Positions 44,946 through 57,591 of a stretch of 64,000 nucleotides of DNA are shown here, one piece after another (the first letter of the stretch is position 1; every line of letters starts with the position of its first letter). The notes below the pieces were generated by a model, which worked only from the letters and a program-made list of their open reading frames with translations, was not told where the DNA came from and did not search any database. A program made the position numbers and the translations under genes. Source of the DNA: Bostrychus sinensis. Taxonomy: Eukaryota; Chordata; Actinopteri; Gobiiformes; Eleotridae. The DNA is taken from assembly GCA_020698575.1 (NCBI GenBank), contig CM036254.1:26936526-27000525 (forward strand), given 5' to 3'.

Positions 44946-45099
44946 CTTTTTATCTACTTTATAGCTGTAAAAGACTACAATGCGCACTAAAAAATACACA
45001 GTTTCTTATGACCACTTTTTGAAGAGTCTTGAGCATGTATGGGTACTTATGGTATGAGTAAAACCCAGGGGGTACACAAGACAAAAACGGAACCTTGAA

Positions 45100-45330
45100 C
45101 AGTGAATCTCAAACTTTTTATTCCCAGTAACACCACAGAAAATATTAGTCCCATCTTTAAATGACTAAAACCCAACATTAAAAAAGTAATTTAATCCTAA
45201 CTGTGACTAAACCAGAACAAAAACTAAACTGGGACTAAACCAGAACAAAAGCACAGAACTATACCAACAAGGACTAAACTTCTGTTTTTTGAATGGAGAA
45301 TGTACCGTAACATTAAATTCTGGCAAAATG
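45100..45330. mobile_element. fragment of the 'cagtgtttctcaaac' element family
   Basis: 'cagtgaatctcaaacttttt', 'agaaaatattagtcccatct', 'aaaccagaacaaaaactaaa' correspond to the left part of 53605-53968. No right end recognised. Confidence 0.5.
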
Positions 45331-46529
45331 TTCTTTTCCTGAAATTAACCTTTTTGCTTCAGATGCTTGCACTTTACACTGTACAACTTGGATGGATGAG
45401 ATTATTAGCCATTAAAAGCACTACTTTTATTTTACAACCAGAAAAATAACCCCAGTCACAGACAAAAGAAGTAATATTGTATAAAACTTAGGATATTGTG
45501 ACTTCAATAGCCCACAACTCCATCTAGTGGTGCAAAATGAAATTGACCAATGACTCTCTGTAATACTGTGAACCTAGACACTTGTGCCTATCACATATAT
45601 TATGGTATAGCTACATATCTGTGTCAGTGGATACACAAAGCATGCAACGCCACTAAGTGAATTACAAAAGGATTTAGTTCAGGCTTTGGTTAATTCAAAT
45701 GCTCATGTAAATATGCCAGACACGCAAATGACTTCTGCCTCGTCAAAAACAACACGTTTTTTTTTTTTTTTTCAGGCTCAAATCCCAAACTAACTTACTG
45801 TTTCTCCAGGGATCATCACATCCACATGAGTGATTCTGAGGCTGGTCCACAGAGACCAAGGGGGTAGCACTGTGCATGGATGGACAATGTAAAAAGTAGT
45901 GGCAAAAACAAACATGATTGCAGATAATGATAATGATAATGACTGTTAAAGAAAACTCAGTCTATAAAATATTTAAATAAATATTGTCAATCTATAAACT
46001 GGCCATTTTAAGTTGGCTAAATACAGTATTTCCGATTCTAACTAACTGTAACTTTGTGGTCTACAGTAAACAATGACTTAAATGTGATGAAAGAGCCTTA
46101 GTTCTCCAGAATTTCTGACTAAGCCTGACCTTAAACCGGCTCTGGGCCAGGTTTTACTTCCTACACAAGTTTCCATGGTAATTCAGTCTAGCCCATAATA
46201 AGCCTGTTTCATGGAACAAAAATGAGGAGCAAATAAGCCAGACTTGTCAAATAAGTCTAGCTTTTTGAGTTGGCTCTCTTCCGATGTTTCTGGTGTTTGT
46301 TCTGTTCATGCTTTTATCTCAGAAAGTCAGAATAATACCATTAGTTATAGACTGATGTTTTTCTACTTTTGGGTAACACTTAACTCACAGTAACATGGGG
46401 AGGACAATGCAGAGTCCACCCAGACAGTTCGTAAAGGCAGCTCATATGTATGAAGCTAATTCAAGAGTTTCAACCAAGTTTTCATTTTTCTGTTCTGACT
46501 TGTACCACAACAGGTTCTATTTTATCCTT
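45331..46529. other. unannotated stretch
   Basis: A T run lies at about 45759-45772. No gene or repeat recognised with confidence. Confidence 0.3.
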
Positions 46530-46640
46530 TTTCAGGCTTTTTGAAATAGTTTTGGACACATTTGCTTTAGTATTTCACATTTTATAACTAATGTATATGT
46601 GCTCTTGAGAAGGGGACGGCCTCAGCAAACAAGATTATTT
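46530..46640 (+). mobile_element. 'ggctttttgaaat' family left-end fragment
   Basis: 'ttttcaggctttttgaaata', 'tttggacacatttgctttag' and 'tatttcacattttataacta' match 3086 and 13125. Confidence 0.5.
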
Positions 46641-47604
46641 AAAAATGTTAAAAAGCCCAAATTAGAAGTGTAGGACTCTAACCATTGTCAACCTCCAACC
46701 TGCCCCATCTCCTCACTGCTCCTCAGAGACATGAGAATGCCTGATTATTTCCAGTTTTTTTTTTCTCCCTATTTTTAGATAAGCCACTGAGGCAGCCCAG
46801 AGATGGGGGTCAAAGGTCACATACTTTCTCTGGAGTCTGGAATTCCAACATCATTTTTATTTTTTTATTTTTTCCATTACCCAGAGACGGTGCGCAGGAG
46901 GGGCTTAAACTGCTGCTGCTGTTTAGTACGTCTTTATCAGCAAAGGGACACACTCCCACTCCCTGCACCCCCTCCCTCTCTCCCTCCCCCGCACTCCCCC
47001 GATGGGATATCCTGCCTACAGCTATAGTATTGACTGAGCCTTTAGTTGTTGTTATCTGCACATATTTGTCCTGTTATTTTTAGGGCCATTTCCACTGGCT
47101 CTGCCTTCGAGCTGTTTGATTAGCGAAAAAGGAAAAGTAAAGGGCAGCGACTGGTGTGAGGGAATCCACTGGCCAAGATTGTGACTGGGATACAAAATAC
47201 AAGCACTGAGGACCGGGCCAGAAAAAAAAGAGGGGATTTTGGAAGTTTTAACCAGTATTTACAAGCTGATAAAACTACAAGGAAATCAACCACCTACAGG
47301 TTGAGAAATGAGTACCATGTGTCTCAATATTTAACAGTTAACAGCTAATGCATTTAACTTTATGTGAAAAGTTTTACATGACATATAAATTTATAGTTTG
47401 TATTTGAAGAGTTTGAAGGAACATTTTGAGTGATTCTTTTTTAGACATTTGAAGTACCGTAGTAGTAATAAAGTTAGTATAACCACACTGAAAAAAATTG
47501 TTAACATCATGGCATGGCTATAAGTATCATCTATATGTATCTGAGCTGTTTGAGAGATTGTCATAGTATTTTTAGGGATACACTGCAACTTTTTCATCTT
47601 AGTT
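46641..47604. other. unique-looking stretch, GC-elevated at 46880-47160
   Basis: No repeat recognised in 46880-47160. Overlapping frames on both strands there show no domain. Possible conserved non-coding DNA. Confidence 0.3.
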
Positions 47605-48594
47605 AACCCTATTCCCTATGTTCCCACTAGGGATGCCCTGATCAACTTTTTTCAGCTCCTGATCCAAAACCAATCATTTCTTGTTTAGTTTTGACCAATC
47701 TGAGTCCCTATACTGATTGTTTTCATTTATATTTTTTGCATTTTGTAATAACACCTAACATACTGCATAGCTATGTTGTTATGCTAAATATCTGTACAAA
47801 ACAGCAGCAGTGTGCATTACTCTGATGTTGAAATCAGTGAACACATCCATGTCTTTTAGTTTTAGCCCTCTCTGCTTCCAAAGGCCCGGTCTATTATCAT
47901 TTATAACCACCATATGAGGCCTGTTTAATGAAGCTAAGCAGAGCATGTGGCTAATTAACATACATAAACATAGTACATAAAGTTAGCTCTGCAGGCTGGA
48001 CATCACACTACACTGTTTGTCTTTGCCAAACTGCTGCCACATGTAAACAAAGACACTGCAGAGGTAAAATGTCTTCTTTCTCTGTGATTATTTGAGTGTC
48101 TGTAAAGTCTCCACAGTCAGTATTTAAGCTGCTCTGGGCGCTAGCATTAGCATTAGCCACAACACAGTGAACAGCTGCAGCTCTTGAAAGACGCTATTTC
48201 CACTGAAGGTATACAATAACTCAGTAGAGCCTCTTTTGGGATACTCCAAAATTAAAAACGCAAATTAGTGAGATTAATTCATTTTTTTGCCCAGCCCTAC
48301 TGCAGGCATGTTCAGTCACGTGCCGGTGGTTTGTGGTTAGTAAAACAGAAGTAAAACCCAAGATCAGCCTGATCACATGACTTAATACAATGCTTTAAAA
48401 ATTCCTTGATCAGCACCTAATACAATCTTTTGATCAGGATTAGGACATCCCTAGTTCCCACAGCCCTATGTTTCCACCTCTCCAGTAAATGGTGCATGTT
48501 TAACCCTAACCTCAACTATTAGTGTGGGAACAAAGATCTGTGGAAAGCCTCATTTTGAAAAATATGTTAGGAATGTGGGAACATAGGGCCAATT
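47605..48594. mobile_element. outer element with 'ccctatgttcccac' inverted motifs
   Basis: 'ccctatgttcccac' at 47624-47637 and 'gtgggaacatagggcc' at about 48575-48590 are complementary. Without the insert at 47638-48453 the remaining DNA is a compact element of about 170 bases. Superfamily unknown. Confidence 0.5.
47638..48453. mobile_element. hAT-like element with perfect 8-bp duplication
   Basis: The left end is 'tagggatgccctgatc' and the complement of the right end is 'tagggatgtcctaatc' (14 of 16). The 8-mer 'gttcccac' flanks it exactly at 47630-47637 and 48454-48461. The interior (816 bp) has no transposase. It inserted into one end of the 'ccctatgttcccac' element. Confidence 0.85.
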
Positions 48595-49556
48595 TTTTTA
48601 TTTTTTATTTTTTATCTAAAAATGTGGGGATGTATAAGGCTCACCTTCTGTGGCGACTAAAAAGTTAAATTAAGTGTCCTTCACCTCCCACTGGTGTATC
48701 TTGGCAAAAACCAGTCTTGCAAGAATGGGAGAACCAACCTGATGTCTCTGAAGTGTCGGGTCTCGCAAAACAGCAACAGATTCTGGTTAGCCATAACAAC
48801 AAGTGAGTGAGTTAGATATTCGTCATGACAGAGTGGACAAAAGGCAGAGGAAAACTTTGTACAGATATAAGAAGGAGAGAAGGAGAGTCAAGCTGGGCGA
48901 GGGGTCACACAGGAGTCAACCAGACACTCATGACTTTTTACAATACTGGTTTACTCTGAAATGTAGGGGGAGCGCCATAGAGAAAAATGCAACCAAACAG
49001 CACAGAAACAAGCAAAGTTCCATAGTTTAAAAATACTATTTTATAGCCAAAAATATACTTGTCCTTGCATGGCTTCTTACAGACTAGGTCAGAATCTGTA
49101 GACGGATGAATTGTGGTCTGCAATGTTACCACCAGATGCCACTATAAAACACACACTGAATAAATGTCATTATATAAAAAAAAATCTTTCTACATTTCCA
49201 AAATTTTTAGAACCTCAACCTCTGACCTGTTTCCAATGTGTTTGCTCATAAGCGTGTGTATGAAGATAGTCACACAGGATGTGACTATGTGTGTGATAAA
49301 CTACACACAGCATCTTAAGATAATAATCTTGTTTTCTTGTGTGTGTTTACACAGATATACTGTACTTGACACAATGTTTTTGACACAATGTTTTAGCTAT
49401 ATATAGTTTAATTAGAAAGATTTAAAGGTTTAAAAAGAAAACACTGGAGAACACATGTCCAGATAACTTAATGTTTTAACAGTGTTTTACTTAATGTTGT
49501 GACTGGATGACTAAGAATCTTCACTGACAATTTCATGGAATGTGACAGAAAGGTTG
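48595..49556. other. unannotated stretch
   Basis: No gene or repeat recognised. The frame at 48803-49030 lacks any known domain. Confidence 0.3.
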
Positions 49557-49828
49557 TTGGTAAAACTTTAGAATAACACACAACTATTAAGCTGTAATAA
49601 AGCATTAATACATTTGTAAGTAACAAAAAAGTGTATTGAGTCTGAATTATGACTGATGTTTATGAGCTTATTACTAAAGAATTTATCTTTCATTAGATTG
49701 TTTATAACTTAATGGTGTTTTTTAAATGTTGGACTAATGCTTTGTAAATAATAATTTAACTATTTACTATTTTTTAACTAACACTTAATTAATGCTTAAT
49801 AGTGTGAATTATTCTGAAGTGTTACCAA
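49557..49828 (+). mobile_element. 'ggtaacactt' family element, nearly full length
   Basis: Left 'ttggtaaaactttagaataa' and right complement 'ttggtaacacttcagaataa' are an inverted pair of about 20 bases. The interior matches the copies at 33570, 52070-53221 and 58385-58655. 272 bp, no coding capacity. Confidence 0.7.
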
Positions 49829-49902
49829 ATTGTCTTAAAAGTAATAGAACAAATTAGAAAATTAGAAACTAAACAAAAAACAAACAAATAAATAGACATT
49901 AA

Positions 49903-51028
<1,126 letters not shown>

Positions 51029-51060
51029 AATTAATTAATTAATTAATTAATTAATTAATT
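51029..51060. repeat. (TTAA)n microsatellite
   Basis: Eight 'attaatta' type units in tandem. Confidence 0.9.
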
Positions 51061-51179
51061 ACCACCAAAAAATGGTTTGAACCTAAAAAAAGTAAAACAC
51101 ATAAATAAAAAACACACAAAACAAACAAACAAAAAACATAATATCCTAATAAAATTCTTTAACATAAGCTTCAGTAGTT

Positions 51180-51309
51180 CAATATGAAAATATCACAAAT
51201 ATGTCTTTTCTTATCATGTTTGAAATTAATTATGAAATATTTCCAAGTACCTCCTGCAAAGTGCTCATGTACCCCTAGGGGTCCCTGGCCCCCTGGTTGG
51301 GAAACACTG
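51180..51309 (-). mobile_element. hAT-like 'cagtgtttcccaacc' family end fragment
   Basis: The complement reads 'cagtgtttcccaaccagggg', 'cagggacccctaggggtac' and 'gcaggaggtacttggaaata', matching the left part of the elements at 61013 and 61552. The other end was not found. Confidence 0.6.
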
Positions 51310-52069
51310 CTTTATGGGAAAGCCCTAAAGAGCTAGTGGTAGAATATAAAACATATACATGACAATGGAGGCAATTCAATCTGGATTATGACCTGGATGG
51401 CTAAGAATCTTCAAGCATGCATACAGTGGACAACCTCCACTAAGGCAGTGGCCCTATGTTGCAATGGTAGAGGGATTTCTGTTGTAGTTTAGGGGTAAAT
51501 GACCGATGCACTGAGCCACAAAGATTATACATCAAACAATGGTAAAGAATCAACTAAAACCAATCATTTGTTAATTCACTAATCTATTGTGGCTGGAGTA
51601 GTATTTTTGGCCCTATCTTGCAATGGTATAGAATCTTTTGGTGGAGGGGGTGAAGGGAAATCTCTCTTCTGGCTCTATTGTGGTGGTCTTTTGACTAAAC
51701 CCTCACACTGGTCCTCTGTGTGTATAAGAACAGGCCCACTTCACTCTCGGGGCGTCCCATGCCACACACAGCTGTGACTGTGTTTTTGGCCCGAGTCGGG
51801 GAGCTGCACACAGACTGTTGAGTCATGACTGGGGCTCCCTCCACAAACACTCACTCTCCACTGTCCACTCTACAGACTGTTCACACCCGGCTGTAACATG
51901 ACAGGATACACCGCTCAAGTCCTGAAGAAACTGACCAGCTCTATGACTTAATGTTTTAAGTTCATAAATGTCTTTTTCATTTCAGCACCTTAACAATAAT
52001 TTCTTATTTTATAGTCCTTTTATTATCAAGTTAAAATTCTGCTTTTTATTAATGCAAGTTTCATCAGAC
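51310..52069. other. unannotated stretch
   Basis: No gene or repeat recognised. The GC-elevated part at 51650-51900 looks unique. Confidence 0.3.
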
Positions 52070-53221
52070 TGGTATTATTAAGCTAAGCAGTAATAAAGCA
52101 TTCATAAATATGTAATTAACAATGATTTAATGAATAAAGTGTTTATAAATCCTGAATATCACTGATATTGATAATTTTGCACTGATTTACATGAGCTTAT
52201 TATTAAAGCATTAAACATGAATAACAATGTTTATATTTCAATGGCGTTTATAACTCTTGAACTAATGCATTGTAAATAATTAACTGGTTACAAATTCTTA
52301 CATTTGTCTGAAAAATATACATATAAGTAACACCTAAGAATAGCAGTAAGTAAGCAGTAATAAAGCATAAATAAATATGTAATTGAAAATGATTTAATGA
52401 ATAAACAGTTTATAGATTCTGAATTTACACTGATGTTAATAAATTGACACTGATTTACATGAACTTTTTACAAAAAAATTAAACATTCATTACAATGTTT
52501 ATAACGCAGTGGTTTTATAAATGTTGAAGTAATGCATTGTAAAAAAATCAATTAACTTGTTAATATTCTTAATTAATACTTAATCAATGTTTAATAATGT
52601 AATAGTGTTTTTCTGACAATTAGACATATAGGTAACACTTCAGAATAACTTACAACTATTAAACAGTAATAAAGCATTAATACCTATGTAATTAACAGTA
52701 ATGTGCAAATAGTTGGTCACATTTTTTACGCTACACTTGATACAGTGTAACTACAATGTAACACACAGTGTAATAAACTGTAATAACATGTACTTATGTT
52801 GTACTTACAAGAGGGACTTTTGTGTACTTAGAGTTGGGGACTAATGTAATAAAAATACACTGCTACATTACCCCCAAGTAAAGTAGTTATTGTACTGTAC
52901 CTTTTATTACATTTGTACATAGAAACTGTTAGTACACAAAACGTCTTTATGTAAGTACAATGTGTAGTTACATGCTATTACAGTTTGTTACAGCATGTGT
53001 TAATTACATTGTAGATATATTATCAAGTGTATCCAGCGTAGTGTAAATTAAATGTTACCAAAACGTTTTAGATCCTGAATAAACACTGATGTTTATAATT
53101 TTGCACTGGTTTAAATGAGTTTATTACTAAAGAATTAAACATTAATAACTGTTTATAACTCAGTGGTGTTTAGTAATGTTGAAGTAATGCATTGTAAAAC
53201 TAAATAAATGCTTAAAAGTGA
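52070..53221 (+). repeat. tandem array of three 'ggtaacactt' family units, third unit interrupted
   Basis: Units start near 52070, 52326 and 52631. The two junctions are alike: 'ctgaaaaatatacatata' before 'agtaacacc' and 'ctgacaattagacatata' before 'ggtaacac'. Each unit carries 'cagtaataaagcat', 'acactgat', 'catgag/aact' and 'gttgaa(g/c)taatgcattgtaaa'. Shared junction text means the array arose by tandem duplication and not by three separate insertions. The third unit holds the insert at 52713-53062. Confidence 0.7.
52713..53062. mobile_element. nested small DNA element with 'ttggt.acat' inverted ends
   Basis: Left 'ttggtcacattttttacgct' and right complement 'ttggtaacatttaatttaca' are imperfect inverted ends. 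Farther in, 'acacttgataca' and 'acagtgtaactacaatgta' pair with 'atcaagtgtatcc' and 'tacattgta'. It splits the third unit of the array. Confidence 0.55.
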
Positions 53222-53604
53222 CCTAAAATGTTCCTGCCTCTCGAAGGTTGTGTGTGTACCTCTCAGTAATGTGCTGAATCCACTTCATTAGTCTGTGCAT
53301 AGTTTGGCTGCTCCAGACTTAGCTCTCAAGGACCCACTCCAGTGAGTCATGTGACCTTCAGCTGTTCCTCAATTGTTCATGCTCTAGGGGTCATTCGGTC
53401 ACCTGTTTCTGTGGGGGTTATTGGAAAGCCCTTCTTTCATTGGAGACAAATAAGTCTGTTGAAATACTGAGAATTTGCTGGAGAGATGTTGGTTTGCTAT
53501 TTATTTGTAGTTAAAACCTGAAGACACTTGGCTGTACGGTGAGGGTAACACTTCCTACTCAGAAAACTACACAAATAGCAGAAGAAAAGGAATATTGCTA
53601 AAGT
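53222..53604. other. unannotated stretch
   Basis: No gene or repeat recognised. Confidence 0.3.
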
Positions 53605-53968
53605 CAGTGTTTCTCAAACTTTTTACTCCAAGTACCGCCTAAGAAAATATTAGTCTTTCCAAGTACAATCTGAAACTGACTAAACTCAGGTCTAAACCCA
53701 AGATTAAGATAGTTATTTAACCTTATTGGGCCTAAGCCAGAAAATGCCAAAATAAATAAACTAGGACTAACTCAGGACTAAGTCTAAGACCACCCTAAAC
53801 ACTAGGCTTAAAAAGGACAAAATCAGGATTTAACCCAGGACTAAACTAAACCAGCCAGTGTGATATATTAAATGGTTTTCATCTTCAGAAATTCCAGAGA
53901 TACTTCTGTGTACCACTAGGAGCCTGTGTACCAGCAGTGGTACCCATGCCACAGTTTGAGAACCGCTG
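53605..53968. mobile_element. hAT-like MITE, 'cagtgtttctcaaac' family
   Basis: The left end 'cagtgtttctcaaact' and the complement of the right end 'cagcggttctcaaact' match at 14 of 16. A fragment of the same family is at 45100-45330. I found no clean 8-bp duplication. 364 bp, no coding capacity. Confidence 0.65.
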
Positions 53969-54487
53969 CTTTAAACAGTAAGCAGCATGTCATGCAGAAG
54001 TTGGTCAAATGGGGCTTCATAGTTTACACAGAGAAAATATTGAAACAGTCACTCTACATATGCACTAACTCCTGAGCGCATTTTAAATAATGTTGTGTTT
54101 GAGGGTTGCTCAGGCCTTTTATTGGCACTGTTGAAAAGAACTTTGGTGTAGACTGCTCTGTTCTCATTTCATAAATACTGCAGTGTATTTGCTATGAAAC
54201 AACAGAGTGTATTGTGGTTGGTATGATAAAAAATACTAACTTTTAAACCTCAAAGGAATTTAGGCTAGAGGTATAAAACGAGCACATTGCAAGTTGTGTT
54301 TATGTATCTGACTTAGATAATATGATAACTTATACAGATGCTGCCTCTGAGAGAAGTTCAGGGATTTGTCGTCATTACTGCGAGTCTGCTAGTCTGTTGG
54401 TCACAAATACATTCAATTTCCAAAATATTCACTCACCCACCCAAATAACTGAATTGGGATTATGGTGTGGGGTTGTTGTGTGGGGAG
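53969..54487. other. unannotated stretch
   Basis: No gene or repeat recognised. Confidence 0.3.
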
Positions 54488-54511
54488 CTAATACTTTTGG
54501 AAACATAGTGT
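54488..54511 (-). mobile_element. solo mariner-type end
   Basis: 'taatacttttggaaacatag' is like a mariner terminal repeat ('...ccaaaagtatt' on the other strand). No partner found, so weak. Confidence 0.3.
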
Positions 54512-54700
54512 AGTTTAGGTGTTGCATGCATTCAAAAGAATATCAGCTTGATCTTGATATCCACATGAAGAAGTAAGTTTAAAGGAGTACCATGTAACTT
54601 TCCTTGTTTCTTTGCTGTTTTGGTCACATTTTTCTCTACAGAACCCCCTTCCCCCTTCCTCCCTACCTTTTGGAGTAAGGCACTACCGTAAATACGCATA

Positions 54701-56308
54701 CAGTGAGGAAAATAAGTATTTGAACACCCTGCTATTTTGCAGGTTTTCCCACTTAGAAATCATGGAGGGGTCTGAAATTTTCATTGTAGGTGCACGTCCA
54801 CTGTGAGAGACATAATCTAAAAAAAAAAAATCCTGAAATCACCATGAATGATTTTTTAAACAATTTATTTGTGTGATACAGCTGCAAATAAGTATTTGAA
54901 CATCTGAGAAAATCAATGTTAATATGTAGGTACAGTAACCTTTGTTTGCAATTACAGAGGTCAAACATTTCCTGTAGTTTTTCACCAGGTTTGCACACAC
55001 TGCAGGAGGGATTTTGGCCCACTCCTCCACACAGATCTTCTCTAGATCAGTCAGGTTTCTGGGCTGTCGCTGAGAAACACTGAGTTTGAGCTCCCTCCAA
55101 AGATTTTCTATTGGGTTTAGGTCTGGAGACTGGCTAGGCCACTCCTGAACCTTGATATGCTTCTTGCAGAGCCACTCCTTGGTTATCTTGGCTGTGTGCT
55201 TCGGGTCATTGTCATGTTGGAAGACCCAGCCACGACCCAGCTTCAGTGCTCTAACTGAGGGAAGGAGGTTGTTCCCCAAAATCTCGCAATACATGGCCCC
55301 GGTCATCCTCTCCTTAATACAGTGCAGTCGCCCTGTCCCCTGTGCAGAAAAACACCCCCAAAGCATGAGGCTACCACCCCCATGCTTCACAGTAGGGATG
55401 GTGTTCTTGGGATGGTACTCATCATTCTTCTTCCTCCAAACACGGTGAGTGGAATTAAGACCAAAAAGTTCTATTTTGGTCTCATGTGACCACATGACTT
55501 TCTCCCATGACTCCTCTGGATCATCCAAATGGTCACTGGCAAACTTAAGACGGCCCTTGACATGTGCTGGTTTAAGCAGGGGAACCTTCCATGCCATGCA
55601 TGATTTGAAACCATGACGTCTTGGTGTATTACCAACAATAACCTTGAAAACGGTGGTCCCAGCTCTTTTCAGGTCATTGAACAGCTCCTCCTGTGTAGTT
55701 CTGGGCTGATTCCTCACCTTTCTTAGGATCATTGAGACCCCACGAGGTGAGATCTTGCGTGGAGCCCCAGTCCGAGGGAGATTGACAGTCATGTTTAGCT
55801 TCTTCCATTTTCTAATAATTGCTCCAACAGTGGATCTTTTTTCACCAAGCTGCTTGGCAATTGCCCCGTAGCCCTTTCCAGCCTTGTGGAGGTCTACAAT
55901 TTTGTCTCTGGTGTCTTTGGACAGCTCTTTGGTCTTGGCCATGTTAGTAGTTGGAGTCTTACTGATTGTATGGGGTGGACAGGTGTCTTTATACAGCTAA
56001 CAACCTCAAATAGGTGTTTCTAATTTAGGATAAGAAGTGGAGTGGAGGTGGACTTTTTAAAGGCGGACTAAGAGGTCTTTGAGGGTCAGAATTCTAGCTG
56101 ATAGACAGGTGTTCAAATACTTAATTGTAGCTATATCATGCAAATAAATTGTTAAAAAATCATACATTGTGATTTCTAGATTTTTTTTTTTAATTATGTC
56201 TCTCACAGTGGACATGCACCTATGATGAAAATTTCAGACCCCTCCATGTTTTCTAAGTGGGAGAACTTGCAAAATAGCAGGGTGTTCAAATATTTATTTT
56301 CCTCACTG
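54701..56308 (-). mobile_element. complete Tc1-like transposon with IR/DR terminal repeats
   Basis: The left end 'cagtgaggaaaataagtatt' and the complement of the right end 'cagtgaggaaaataaatatt' match at 19 of 20. The similarity continues for over 200 bases on each side. Each repeat has an outer and an inner direct repeat around 'aagtatttgaac' (about 54713 and 54889 on the left), the IR/DR design of fish Tc1 elements such as Sleeping Beauty. TA flanks both ends (54699-54700 and 56309-56310). The 1608-bp body holds one transposase on the minus strand. High left-right identity suggests a fairly recent insertion. Confidence 0.95.
54839..55942 (-). CDS. Tc1-like transposase, open frame, catalytic Asp replaced by His
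   Basis: In an intact copy this protein binds the element's terminal repeats, excises the DNA and reinserts it at TA in the nucleus. The 367-codon frame starts MAKTKELSKDTRDKIVDLHK. A paired-like helix-turn-helix covers about residues 1-55, an AT-hook/GRRR-like basic link about 56-68 and the second helix-turn-helix to about 110. The catalytic domain has 'WSHETKIELFG' (147-161), 'FQHDNDPKHTA' (241-251, Asp244) and 'SPDLNPIENLW' (272-282, Glu279). Spacing of Asp244 to Glu279 gives DD34E. The first catalytic residue, at 153, is His (codon CAT) where the family has Asp, so activity should be lost. Length exceeds the usual 340 residues because the frame runs about 25 codons into the terminal repeat, indicating a lost normal stop. 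The start ATG matches relatives. Non-functional though uninterrupted. Confidence 0.93.
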   Translation of the reverse strand: MAKTKELSKDTRDKIVDLHKAGKGYGAIAKQLGEKRSTVGAIIRKWKKLNMTVNLPRTGAPRKISPRGVSMILRKVRNQPRTTQEELFNDLKRAGTTVFKVIVGNTPRRHGFKSCMAWKVPLLKPAHVKGRLKFASDHLDDPEESWEKVMWSHETKIELFGLNSTHRVWRKKNDEYHPKNTIPTVKHGGGSLMLWGCFSAQGTGRLHCIKERMTGAMYCEILGNNLLPSVRALKLGRGWVFQHDNDPKHTAKITKEWLCKKHIKVQEWPSQSPDLNPIENLWRELKLSVSQRQPRNLTDLEKICVEEWAKIPPAVCANLVKNYRKCLTSVIANKGYCTYILTLIFSDVQILICSCITQINCLKNHSW

Positions 56309-56599
56309 TAAGTCCAGTTGGCTCCTGTCATTTGGCTTGACAAAGGTGACTTGACAAAAATCTAAGAAATAAAGCCATTTCTAGCAGCAAACCACACTGG
56401 GTCAATTCTCTCATTCTTGCAAGTTTTTTTTTTTTTTTTTTTTTTGCCATGATATGCCAGGAGGGGGTCCAGGGGGCTTTATTCACCTTGCAACAATTTC
56501 TTTCATCATCACAATGACTCAGAAGCTGTTTAATTAAGGTAAAAAAGTAAAAAAAAATATTTAAAAAATTTCCATATGACTTAATGTTTTTTAATTCAG
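56309..56599. other. short unannotated stretch with poly-T
   Basis: A T run of about 19 bases at 56427-56445. The text 'aaagccatt..agca' and 'ttcttgcaag' here is similar to 25095-25180 ('ttcttgcaaggctg', 'ggctttatt'), a possible weak repeat. Confidence 0.35.
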
Positions 56600-56772
56600 T
56601 GGGAAAGTGGGTTGAGTGGTAATAGATTTACTACTCAAGAAAACGTTATAAGCTTTTTTTTTCTTTTATTACTCAAGTACTTTTTTGTTGAGTGCTTTTA
56701 CTTCCAATTGTCTAACTCTATTATTGAAGTCATAGTACTTGCAGATTCTGAGTACTTCTTCCACCCCAGTTC
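56600..56772. mobile_element. hAT-like MITE right-end fragment
   Basis: 'ttattactcaagtactttt', 'gagtgcttttacttcc' and 'tgagtacttcttccacccca' match the right part of the 40486 family. Confidence 0.55.
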
Positions 56773-57070
56773 ACCTGAGTCCCCCTCATTCATCCTTTTA
56801 GCAGCACAGTCTCATGTAGCCTGCCACACTGCCGCCCCGCGCTGTTGACCTCAGCGCACCTTCCACTGGAGATGGCTATTTATGGAGGAGCCTCCCTCGG
56901 AGCCATCAGGGCAGATCACGTCAGGAAGTGTGAAAGGTGTGTAATTAATACTCACAGATCATGTGGGCACCGGGCTCACACTGGGCTGGAGGCAGATGTT
57001 AGAGCGCTGGAGGTAAAGGTGACAGGAGGCAACATCACTCAGCGCATTACCAGAGTCTGCACCAGTGCGC
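56773..57070. other. GC-elevated unique-looking block
   Basis: Non-repetitive. It contains 'ctatttatgg' near 56875, close to a CArG/MEF2-type A/T core. The 93-codon plus frame at 56845-57126 shows no domain. Confidence 0.25.
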
Positions 57071-57550
<480 letters not shown>

Positions 57551-57591
57551 CTTCAAAACTGGTGTTGCATTTCCTTGAGTCTTGGTAAAAC

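Noticed and set aside
53597..53976. 8-bp duplication around the 'cagtgtttctcaaac' element
   Set aside because: 'gctaaagt' and 'ctttaaac' do not match well enough.
55152..55448. 98-codon plus frame
   Set aside because: It is the antisense shadow of the Tc1 transposase.
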